Source of the DNA: JAGOTT01 sp964450795
GTDB lineage: Bacteria > Patescibacteriota > Minisyncoccia > Moranbacterales > UBA1568
Length of the DNA stretch: 27,040 bases
NCBI GenBank assembly: GCA_964450795.1
Contig: CAYVDI010000006.1
Location: 1-27,040 of the forward strand
Reading direction: 5' to 3'
A model generated the notes under the pieces. The model was not told the origin of the DNA. It made no database searches and was given only the letters and a program-made list of their open reading frames with translations. This document shows positions 15,764-22,151 of this stretch, in pieces. Each line of letters begins with the position of its first letter. The first letter of the stretch is position 1. A program made the translations under genes and the position numbers.

Positions 15764-15792
15764 TGACAAAACATCACTATTGTCGCAATATA
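15764..15792 (+). promoter_or_regulatory. Promoter of the small zinc-finger gene
   Basis: A perfect TTGACA within 15764-15770 is followed by an AT-rich -10 region; CAATAT at 17 nt is the best-spaced hexamer. The gene's GAAGGAG ribosome site and ATG come about 50 nt later. Confidence 0.55.
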
Positions 15793-15840
15793 AATGGCTA
15801 TAGGCAACTGTAGCTTTCTTTTACTTTGAAGGAGAACGAG

Positions 15841-16035
15841 ATGTCGACATGTCCAGCATGTGGCGGCGACGGCGAGTGCCACAACGATTTCCACTCCGAA
15901 TTATCCGGTCTCGACCCGATGGCCTGGGCGGAGCTCATCACAGGCACGGATTGTCCCGCATGTGGAGGAAGCCCCATGGGTCCGCCCGGGAAATGCTCCG
16001 TTTGCGGCGGAAGCGGCGAAATCGATGACGACTAG
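15841..16035 (+). CDS. Small DnaJ-type zinc-finger protein, 64 residues
   Basis: Residues include three CxxCGG knuckles: CPACGGDG (Cys4/7), CPACGG (Cys38/41) and CSVCGGSG (Cys52/55), plus Cys13 and His14/18. This is the CxxCxGxG pattern of the DnaJ/Hsp40 cysteine-rich domain and related thiol or RNA-binding zinc proteins, but there is no J domain. It probably binds one or two zinc ions. ATG 15841 has GAAGGAG 6 nt upstream; a TTG at 15826 in the same frame lies before that ribosome site and is rejected. It is a single-gene unit with its own promoter and a terminator-like hairpin. Its position near groES suggests a chaperone link, but that is only inference. Confidence 0.8.
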   Translation: MSTCPACGGDGECHNDFHSELSGLDPMAWAELITGTDCPACGGSPMGPPGKCSVCGGSGEIDDD

Positions 16036-16069
16036 TCATCAATAACTTCCGCTCCGAAACAACCAATCA

Positions 16070-16099
16070 CCCACCGTTACGAAAGTGGCGGGGGTTTTC
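16070..16099 (+). terminator. Terminator-like hairpin after the zinc-finger gene
   Basis: CCCACCG and TGGCGGG pair with one A-C mismatch and one G-T, followed by GGTTTTCGTT. The stretch 16100-16177 beyond it is a GC-rich purine run with no gene that I can see. Confidence 0.5.
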
Positions 16100-16177
16100 G
16101 TTACCCCGCGGAGGCGGAGCGGGCGGGAGGATCAGAAAGAAGACGTTCAATCTCCTTTCTAGCTCCGCATCCCCTTA

Positions 16178-16855
16178 TCATCCCGCGGTCTTCTCGAGTT
16201 CTTGCAGAGCATCTGCAACAAACGCTCTCACATTACCTTCTCTCTTCACCCATAGACCCTTCAAAACGACGAGTTTGTCCGACAAGTCGGGATAAAACAA
16301 CAACTCTTCCCGCTTGAGGATCCCACGAAATACCGACTGATTAAGAATAATCACATTGAACAGTTCCGAAAGTTCCCAATACACCCCTTGGTTCGGGTCG
16401 CGATCACCAATGATATCAGCGCATTCCTCGGAGCAGAATCGAAAGAACATGAAATGAAGCGTCTCATGGTAGGCGACTTCCATCTTTCCGAGCAGATCAC
16501 GCCGATAGTACACCTGGAAAAGATTCTTTTCCGGATACCGCGGATTACAATCAAATATCGAGAGCACTCCGACGAATTTCAGATTCGAATAATCGACCCC
16601 GAACACCTCTCGAGCAGCGGAGAAGAATGCCTGCTGTGTCTCATTGAGTTTCCGGCGCAATTCGTCGGCCGAACGATCCAACTCCTCTCGGTTGGCTTCA
16701 TAAAAGCGGTCGACATACGCAGCGAAATTCTCATGATTGATTTCGGGATGGTCCTGCCGAATCCGCGCGCCAAAATCCGCCCCCGCCATAGAAAAGTCCG
16801 CGAAGTCGAGATACACCTCCTTATCGAGTTCTTTGTCGAAAATTACTTCAATCAT
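16178..16855 (-). CDS. HExxH putative metallopeptidase of the RiPP locus
   Basis: A 225-residue protein with no signal peptide or membrane segment. Its centre has AYHETLHFMFF, a HExxH zinc-peptidase motif (His130, Glu131, His134). YWELSELFN follows about 30 residues on, with Glu161 or Glu164 as a candidate third ligand in gluzincin style. I cannot assign a named family. It lies downstream of the radical SAM/SPASM gene, on the same strand, and has its own promoter at 16862-16889, so it may be made independently. Because peptidases commonly remove leaders in modified-peptide loci, leader cleavage of the peptide at 18405-18557 is a reasonable inference. Immunity or an unrelated peptidase role remains possible. 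Confidence 0.75.
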   Translation of the reverse strand: MIEVIFDKELDKEVYLDFADFSMAGADFGARIRQDHPEINHENFAAYVDRFYEANREELDRSADELRRKLNETQQAFFSAAREVFGVDYSNLKFVGVLSIFDCNPRYPEKNLFQVYYRRDLLGKMEVAYHETLHFMFFRFCSEECADIIGDRDPNQGVYWELSELFNVIILNQSVFRGILKREELLFYPDLSDKLVVLKGLWVKREGNVRAFVADALQELEKTAG

Positions 16856-16861
16856 AGAAGT

Positions 16862-16889
16862 ATCCTAAAAATAAGACGGCCCTTGTCAA
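16862..16889 (-). promoter_or_regulatory. Promoter of the HExxH gene, leaderless start
   Basis: A perfect TTGACA (16884-16889), a 16-nt spacer and TAGGAT (16862-16867), then exactly 6 nt to the ATG at 16855. No Shine-Dalgarno. The -35 overlaps the loop of the upstream terminator hairpin. Confidence 0.6.
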
Positions 16890-16902
16890 AAAGCAAGGGC
16901 CG
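16866..16902 (-). terminator. Terminator or attenuator after the radical SAM gene
   Basis: On the minus strand CGGCCCTTG and CAAGGGCCG form a perfect 9-bp stem with an 8-nt loop, followed by TCTTATTTTT. It begins 8 nt after the stop of the maturase gene. Confidence 0.75.
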
Positions 16903-16910
16903 ACGGGGCA

Positions 16911-18323
16911 TCATGATACGCTCTGCGCATAGATATCCCAGATAATCCACTCGAGCGTCTGCAGCGAGTGGAAACAGAATCGGTCATCCACAGACCAGAT
17001 GCTGCCGTTCCGAAGGTGTGCGCCATACGCACAGCCGCCGCCACACACGCCCAACGCGGGACAATCGTGGCATTGCGGCATGTTGAGCGGAGTACGGGCT
17101 CCCCACTCGTTGATGACCGGATGACTATGGAAGTCGAAGTTGTGCGAAACGGAGGCAAAGAAATAGCTCTTCATCCCGATACCCTCATGGCACACCCCCA
17201 GTTTCCCGTCAGGCGAACACACCAGCTGGTGACCGGTAGCCTGACAATCGTACGCGTGAATACGATGAGTAAGGAACGGCCGCACCTTTCTCATTATCCG
17301 GTCCTCATATATCCCCACCTCCCTCGCTTGCTGGAAATAGCGGATCATCCGGTCGTTCACCAACTCCATATACTCCATCGACACCCTCTGCTGCTCGGTG
17401 TCAAGAAGCGGATTCAGGTTGATCGATAGCAACCCGAATTCTTTATGGAGCGCAAGCAGATCCTCAAGGCGGTTCACATTGTGGTCATCAACCGTACAGG
17501 AAATCGAGATTTCCCGACATCCTGCAGCCTTTAGCAGCCGAATCCCGCGCAGGACATCGTCAAACGACCCGCTTCCACCCAGATATACCCTCTTCTGGTC
17601 ATGGATTTCCTTTTTCCCATCGGCGGAAACCGTAACATTGATCCTCGGATGCCCTGCAAGGTACGCCGCGATCTCCTCGTCGATCAATGTGCCATTGGTG
17701 ACCAGCGAGTAGATGAATTCCTCACCGAGGACTTCCATCTCGCCTGTATACGTCGCTTCGACGTAGCCTACGATTTTCTGAATCAGCCGGAAATTCACCA
17801 GCGGCTCGCCCCCGTAGAAGTTGATCACCTTGAGGGATCGCTTGTACTCCGGAGGATTTCTCCGAATGTTGGTGAAGAACATATCGACGGCCTCCTTGGC
17901 GGTCTCCCACGTCATGGAGTTATGCCGATAGCCCTCCGGCATACCGTTGAGGATGAAACAATAGGAACACCGGAGATTACAGCTATCGGTAAGGAGGAGA
18001 TAGAGCGTTTCGATGCCGATAGGCGGCACGGACTCCTCTCTCTTCACATTCAGAAACGCCTCGTCATCCGTTTGAAACGGAACTACTATGCCACGACCGG
18101 ACAACTCCCCGATCAGACCGACTAGGTCGGCGCCATACTGCGGAAACCGTGCCACGATATGGTCTATCGTCGTCCCGAAGCGGAGCAAGGACACGAGCTC
18201 CTTCAATTCGGAACCGAGAAACACGACATCGATATTCAGGATATGGAAGAGCGCGATGATGCCGTCCCGCTCATATTCCGTCACCCATCTGCTCAATCGC
18301 AAGACATCTTTCGATACATTCAT
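16911..18323 (-). CDS. Radical SAM/SPASM peptide maturase
   Basis: A 470-residue radical SAM enzyme of the peptide-modifying SPASM type. Residues about 20-85 resemble a PqqD-like peptide-recognition domain (helices ending LIGELSGRGIVVPF). The radical SAM core has CNLRCSYC (Cys115, 119, 122) for the SAM-binding 4Fe-4S cluster, YGGEP (about 170-174) and TNGTL. The SPASM part has Cys360, 369 and 378, then Cys418-x2-Cys421-x5-Cys427-x3-Cys431-x18-Cys450, a standard auxiliary-cluster pattern. Such enzymes typically form thioether (sactipeptide/ranthipeptide) or C-C links in a precursor peptide. The ATG at 18323 has AAGGAG 10 nt upstream; a TTG at 18344 is less likely. The precursor gene is 81 nt upstream. 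No cluster cysteine is missing. Confidence 0.93.
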   Translation of the reverse strand: MNVSKDVLRLSRWVTEYERDGIIALFHILNIDVVFLGSELKELVSLLRFGTTIDHIVARFPQYGADLVGLIGELSGRGIVVPFQTDDEAFLNVKREESVPPIGIETLYLLLTDSCNLRCSYCFILNGMPEGYRHNSMTWETAKEAVDMFFTNIRRNPPEYKRSLKVINFYGGEPLVNFRLIQKIVGYVEATYTGEMEVLGEEFIYSLVTNGTLIDEEIAAYLAGHPRINVTVSADGKKEIHDQKRVYLGGSGSFDDVLRGIRLLKAAGCREISISCTVDDHNVNRLEDLLALHKEFGLLSINLNPLLDTEQQRVSMEYMELVNDRMIRYFQQAREVGIYEDRIMRKVRPFLTHRIHAYDCQATGHQLVCSPDGKLGVCHEGIGMKSYFFASVSHNFDFHSHPVINEWGARTPLNMPQCHDCPALGVCGGGCAYGAHLRNGSIWSVDDRFCFHSLQTLEWIIWDIYAQSVS

Positions 18324-18353
18324 TTCCTCTCTCCTTGAGTCCAAATAGATGAG

Positions 18354-18386
18354 AAGGGTCGAAATTCACGAAGAATCCCGACCCTT
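18354..18386 (-). ncRNA. Hairpin between precursor and maturase genes
   Basis: AAGGGTCG and CGACCCTT pair perfectly (8 bp). An inner GATTC/GAATT pairing extends the stem. No T tract follows on the transcribed strand, so it looks like an mRNA-stabilising or partial-attenuation structure that would favour excess precursor mRNA. It is a cis-acting RNA element, not a separate RNA gene. Confidence 0.55.
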
Positions 18387-18404
18387 TTGTTTCGTTGCGA
18401 CACA

Positions 18405-18557
18405 TCAGTCGCGCCAGCAGGAGCAGCCGCAATTGCACTTGCTGCCTGCCACGGCCACCAGGTTGATCTGACCCACCACCGCCTTCACGTTTGCGGCTGT
18501 CGGCGTGATCATCAGGGGCTTGCCAGCTGATGTGACTTGGGGGTTCGCCTGTTTCAT
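18405..18557 (-). CDS. RiPP precursor peptide, 50 residues, CxCxCxC core
   Basis: A short gene beginning MKQANPQVTSAGKPLM and ending GSKCNCGCSCWRD, with TGA at 18405-18407. The N-terminal 40 residues have no cysteine and a hydrophobic AVVGQINLVAVAG segment, which fits a leader. The last ten hold four alternating cysteines (41, 43, 45, 47) and Trp48. The ATG has GGAGG 8 nt upstream, the best ribosome site in this region, and a TTGACA-16-TAAAAA promoter lies 60-90 nt upstream. The radical SAM/SPASM gene follows at once. A cysteine-rich C-terminus next to such an enzyme is the standard layout of sactipeptide or ranthipeptide precursors. I do not recognise the exact family, and the product structure is inference. 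Confidence 0.85.
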   Translation of the reverse strand: MKQANPQVTSAGKPLMITPTAANVKAVVGQINLVAVAGSKCNCGCSCWRD

Positions 18558-18620
18558 GGCTCAATCCTCCACAACAGATTGGGAAATAACCTCAAGGCGA
18601 CACGAATGCCTCTTACCTTC

Positions 18621-18648
18621 TTTTTAGCAGAAAAAGCGAAATTGTCAA
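18621..18648 (-). promoter_or_regulatory. Promoter of the RiPP locus
   Basis: TTGACA (18643-18648), a 16-nt spacer and TAAAAA preceded by TGC (18621-18626) on the minus strand. The leader to the precursor ATG is about 57 nt. Confidence 0.75.
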
Positions 18649-18686
18649 TACATGAAACCGAAGCGGAACCAAGCGAAAGGTCCTGG

Positions 18687-18706
18687 ATTCCCGTTTTCAC
18701 GGGAAT
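18687..18706. repeat. dRS3-like dispersed palindrome
   Basis: ATTCCC, 8 nt, GGGAAT, within a CCTGG...GAATGACAG context. The pattern equals the dRS3-type ATTCCC-N8-GGGAAT repeat, a widespread extragenic palindrome. Only one copy is seen here, between the S41 gene's 3' end and the RiPP promoter. Confidence 0.5.
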
Positions 18707-18728
18707 GACAGAGGCGAGAAGCTCCGCG

Positions 18729-20012
18729 CTATTTCCCTTTTTCAAGCCACTCTACCGCCCTGTCCATCTGCGGGTCGCGGTTGTTCTTGATATCGTCGAC
18801 GGAGAGATTCACCTCGACATCGGGAGCGATTCCCTGCTTGTTGATCTGGTTTCCCTTCGGAGTGAGCCAGCGCGCGACGGTCACCTTCACGGACATCGTG
18901 CTCCCGACAGGAATGAGTTCCTGGACGGATCCCTTGCCGTACGACTTCTTTCCGATGAGCGCCACGTTGTCGCGGTTTTCCCGTAGGGCACCGGAAAGGA
19001 TCTCACTCGCGCTCGCGCTCCCTTCGTCGATCAGAACGACGGTCGGGATACCGGAGAGACGATCACCGCCCCGCGTCCGCTCTTCCCGCCGTTCACCCTT
19101 CCCGTTCTCCTCGATCACCACCGTCGTGTCCGACGGGAGCATGAGGCTTGCCATGTCCACCGCCGCCTCGAGAAGACCTCCGGGATTGCTTCGAAGATCG
19201 AGTATGACGCCTTTCGGTTTTTTCGCCGCCACATCGAGCACCGCTTTCCGGAACTCGTTTTCCGTATCGTCACCGAACCGGCTCACACGCAGAACGGCGA
19301 TTCCGTCGTCTCGGAAAGTGAGCTTCACGCTCTTCACGTTGATGACATCGCGATCGACGGTTATTTCGCGCGATTCCTCCTCTCCACTCCTGTAGATGGT
19401 CAGCTTCACCGACGTCCCCTTCGGTCCGCGTATCTTCGAGACCGCCTCCTCAAGCTTGTAACTCGAGGATGGCTCCCCGTCTATTTTCAGCACCTTGTCG
19501 TTCGGTCGCAGACCGGCGCGCTCGGCAGGCGTCCCCTCGAGCGGCGCGATGATGGTCAGGATATCGTCACGGATTCCCATCTCCGCACCGATTCCTTCGA
19601 ATTTTCCGGAAATGCTCTCGTTGAAATCCTTCTGCTCCTTGGGATCGAAGAACGTGGTATACGGATCGCCCGTCGCGGCGAGCATCCCGTCGATCGCTCC
19701 GTAAAAAAGCTCTTTCGCATCGAGTTTCGAACGGTCGACATACTTGTCCTTCAGGATATCCCACACTTTCCAGAAGAGGGAGAAGTCGATATTCGTATCC
19801 TTCGATCCGGTATTCGAAAACATCGCCTCGCTCGGTGAGAAGGACCGGTCATCGGGCGAAGACGACAATTCGCTCCGACCGCGATCTATGCCCATCTGAT
19901 AGGAAAAGTAGACCGCGAGCGCGAAAAGGAAAATCCTGACGATTCTCCCGACGAGTCTTCGGTTTTTCCGCTCGAGCACTTCCGGCGTTTCAGGTTCCGA
20001 TATCTGATTCAT
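18729..20012 (-). CDS. S41 C-terminal processing peptidase with PDZ domain
   Basis: A CtpA/Prc-type serine protease that cleaves proteins near their C-termini, acting outside the membrane. With ATG 20012 (MNQISEPETP) it has 427 residues: a cytoplasmic head, one transmembrane helix (IVRIFLFALAVYFSYQMG), then a PDZ domain (FEGIGAEM to VLKIDGEPSS). The S41 core follows with VILDLRSNPGG, the nucleophile block DEGSASASEI and the general-base lysine in KSYGKGSVQ. Starts at ATG 20033 or TTG 20060 are also possible; none has a clear Shine-Dalgarno. It follows the GT2 gene closely, so it may end the surface-polysaccharide operon. It lies immediately before the RiPP promoter. A link to that locus cannot be shown. 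Confidence 0.93.
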   Translation of the reverse strand: MNQISEPETPEVLERKNRRLVGRIVRIFLFALAVYFSYQMGIDRGRSELSSSPDDRSFSPSEAMFSNTGSKDTNIDFSLFWKVWDILKDKYVDRSKLDAKELFYGAIDGMLAATGDPYTTFFDPKEQKDFNESISGKFEGIGAEMGIRDDILTIIAPLEGTPAERAGLRPNDKVLKIDGEPSSSYKLEEAVSKIRGPKGTSVKLTIYRSGEEESREITVDRDVINVKSVKLTFRDDGIAVLRVSRFGDDTENEFRKAVLDVAAKKPKGVILDLRSNPGGLLEAAVDMASLMLPSDTTVVIEENGKGERREERTRGGDRLSGIPTVVLIDEGSASASEILSGALRENRDNVALIGKKSYGKGSVQELIPVGSTMSVKVTVARWLTPKGNQINKQGIAPDVEVNLSVDDIKNNRDPQMDRAVEWLEKGK

Positions 20013-20067
20013 ATGACTTCGAATTTTCACCATTTTTATTAGGAAAATGTCCGCCAGCAAGGACCCG

Positions 20068-20886
20068 TCAATCGTGCTGCGGAATCGACTTTCCGAGATA
20101 TTTTCGGAAATACTTCACCGCGCTCACGATATGGTACCACGTCAGACGGTTCACAAGAAGCGATCGGAGAAATCCTCCGCGGGCGCTTCCTTTCCCATGG
20201 TAATGGTAGAGGGTCACCGAGGGGACATGCATCACTTTGAAACGCTTCTCCCAGAACCTTCGGCACCAATCGACGTCCTCCATATACATGAAGAAACGGG
20301 TATCCATAGGTCCGACTTCCCGGGCGGCTTCACGCCGGACGAACATCGCCGAACCCATGATCCAATCGGTCGCCTTCGGTTCCTTGCGATCGTAATCCTT
20401 CATGAGAAACCAGTCGATATGCCGTTTCCCGAAGGGAAGCCTGCCGAGAAACGTCCGGCGGAGCAGGATCGTCCAGGGACGATAGAATCGGAAGCAGGAG
20501 GTCTGTTCGGTACCGTTGAAATTGATCTGACGGGCCCCGATCATCCCTACGTCCCGATTCGCCGTCATGAACCGGAAAAGATCCTCCACCGCCCCGTGCG
20601 TAAGGACGATATCGTGGTTTATGAGGAAGAGATAATCACCGGTCGATTCCTCGAGCGATTTGTTGATGAGCGCGACGAATCCGACATTCTTCTCGAACGG
20701 AAAAAATCGGACCGCAGGAAAATCCGCGACAACAAGACGGGTTCCTTCCTCCGTCTCGCTGTCGACCACGAGCACCTCGAACTCATATCCGGATCCACCA
20801 GCGTACCGAAAAACCGAATCGAGACAGAGCCGGAGAAGCTCCGGATTCTTGTAACTATTGATCGCAATCGATATTTTCACAGGCAT
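20068..20886 (-). CDS. Family 2 glycosyltransferase (rhamnosyltransferase-like)
   Basis: A 272-residue cytoplasmic or membrane-associated inverting transferase that adds a sugar to a growing surface glycan. The GT-A fold is seen in ISIAINSYKNPELLRLCLDS at the start, then LVVDS, the nucleotide-sugar region FEKNVGFVALINKSL, LINHD in place of the usual DxD, and FMYMEDVDWCRRF with the catalytic-base ED pair. This last motif is typical of WbbL-like rhamnosyltransferases, though the sugar is inference. It starts 24 nt after the LCP stop, with GAGGGAGGGG further upstream than usual. Confidence 0.92.
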   Translation of the reverse strand: MPVKISIAINSYKNPELLRLCLDSVFRYAGGSGYEFEVLVVDSETEEGTRLVVADFPAVRFFPFEKNVGFVALINKSLEESTGDYLFLINHDIVLTHGAVEDLFRFMTANRDVGMIGARQINFNGTEQTSCFRFYRPWTILLRRTFLGRLPFGKRHIDWFLMKDYDRKEPKATDWIMGSAMFVRREAAREVGPMDTRFFMYMEDVDWCRRFWEKRFKVMHVPSVTLYHYHGKGSARGGFLRSLLVNRLTWYHIVSAVKYFRKYLGKSIPQHD

Positions 20887-20910
20887 GTTGATCGGGCGCC
20901 CCTCCCTCGA

Positions 20911-22125
20911 TTACGGCAGGTTTCGGAAGAGTTCCCGGATGCGATCGTAGGTGTCGCCGGTCGGGAGAAGGATGTATCCGGCCGCCGGATTCGAATTTTC
21001 CGGATGATACAGCAATCCCTCTTCGGTCGTATCCAGAACCTTCTGCCGGATACCGGTATCACCGAGTTTCTGATAGAGGTCGAACATGCGTTTCATTTCC
21101 CATCCCTCCATGTCCGTCCGAGCATTGTCCCCGAGACTGTCGATAAGCGCGTTTATCTTCGAGAAATCCGTCAGGGTTCCCGCCGAGAGAGCCTTGTTCT
21201 TTATCTCCTGGATCACCTGCTGTTGCCGTTTCGCGCGTTCGAAATCGTTCGATCCGTACCGGGCGCGCGCATAGCAGAGCGCATTCGCGCCGTCGAGATG
21301 GTTATCTCCGGCAGGAAGCTTGAACACCCCGCCGCACTCGACGTCCTTATTGTAACAAAGCGGATACGCCGCCGAAGGGGATGCGTGACGCGTCCCATCC
21401 TGACGCTTGTAGTACTTGTATTCGTACATCTGCATCTTCGTCTTCGGGTCGATAGCCGGAACGGTGAAGACGTACGGATCGCACACTTTCGGCTCACGGA
21501 ACTGAAGACCCTCCATGAACGGGGCATCGAGATGCACGTCGATCCCGCCGACGGCATTCACCAGATCGGTGAACCCCTTGAAATTGATCGTCACCGCGTA
21601 GTGCATGGGTTGACCCGTGATATCGGAAAGGATCTGCTTCATGTATTCCATCCCCTGTCCCTTCCCCTTCTCCTCTCCGTAAAAATGCACCGCGTTAATC
21701 TTCTGCTTGTCCGAAGTTCCCGGAACCGTCACGTAGAGATCGCGCGGGATGGAGACGAGCGACGCCCGGGTCTGATCCTGATCGTTCTGCTTCGGATGAA
21801 TCGAGAGCACCATGATCGTATCGGCAAGGAGACCTCCGCCGTCCACGTGCTCCCCGCGCATCCCGAGCAGGACGATATTGATCCGTCCGTCCGCCTCGCC
21901 CTTGAGCTTCGATTCCGTCCCCGGGAGCGATTTCAGGACATCACCGAAGATGTTTCCGTTTCCGAGCGATATCTTGTCGATCGTCGCACCGGCCTTCCAG
22001 AACGCGACTCCGCCGATCACGAAAAGGACCGCGAGGATACCGAGAAACACGTTTCTCACCCTATGATGCTTTTTCCCCTCACCGGAAACCGATTCTTCTC
22101 CGGATCTTTTGAATAGACCTATCAT
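20911..22125 (-). CDS. LytR-CpsA-Psr (LCP) family glycopolymer ligase
   Basis: LCP proteins move lipid-linked glycopolymers onto peptidoglycan at the outer membrane face. With ATG 22125 (MIGLFKRSGEE) it is 404 residues; a longer frame to 22302 would run into the preceding gene. A transmembrane helix (VFLGILAVLFVIGGVAFW) precedes the LCP domain: ADTIMVLSIHP, LVSIPRDLYV, LVNAVGGIDV and LCYARARYGSNDFERAKRQQ, with the conserved Arg and Asp residues intact. A cysteine-containing insertion of roughly 60 residues lies between the GIDV and LDGANAL blocks. It is part of the glycan block with Wzy-like and GT genes, which fits attachment of the polymer made here. Confidence 0.93.
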   Translation of the reverse strand: MIGLFKRSGEESVSGEGKKHHRVRNVFLGILAVLFVIGGVAFWKAGATIDKISLGNGNIFGDVLKSLPGTESKLKGEADGRINIVLLGMRGEHVDGGGLLADTIMVLSIHPKQNDQDQTRASLVSIPRDLYVTVPGTSDKQKINAVHFYGEEKGKGQGMEYMKQILSDITGQPMHYAVTINFKGFTDLVNAVGGIDVHLDAPFMEGLQFREPKVCDPYVFTVPAIDPKTKMQMYEYKYYKRQDGTRHASPSAAYPLCYNKDVECGGVFKLPAGDNHLDGANALCYARARYGSNDFERAKRQQQVIQEIKNKALSAGTLTDFSKINALIDSLGDNARTDMEGWEMKRMFDLYQKLGDTGIRQKVLDTTEEGLLYHPENSNPAAGYILLPTGDTYDRIRELFRNLP

Positions 22126-22151
22126 AAAAATAAGGATTCGTTCCCAACTAT

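Noticed and set aside
15364..15813. A 149-residue plus-strand frame between groES and the zinc-finger gene
   Set aside because: It starts inside the CIRCE operator and is antisense to the P-loop fragment; no ribosome site.
16100..16177. GC-rich purine run as a REP element or small gene
   Set aside because: Only a weak CCCGC/GCGGG pairing and no second copy in the window; nothing supports a function.
20047..22116. A 689-residue plus-strand open frame opposite the GT2 and LCP genes
   Set aside because: It is antisense to two genes with clear family motifs, is rich in Arg/His/Pro as expected of a GC-rich shadow frame, and has no promoter or recognisable domain.
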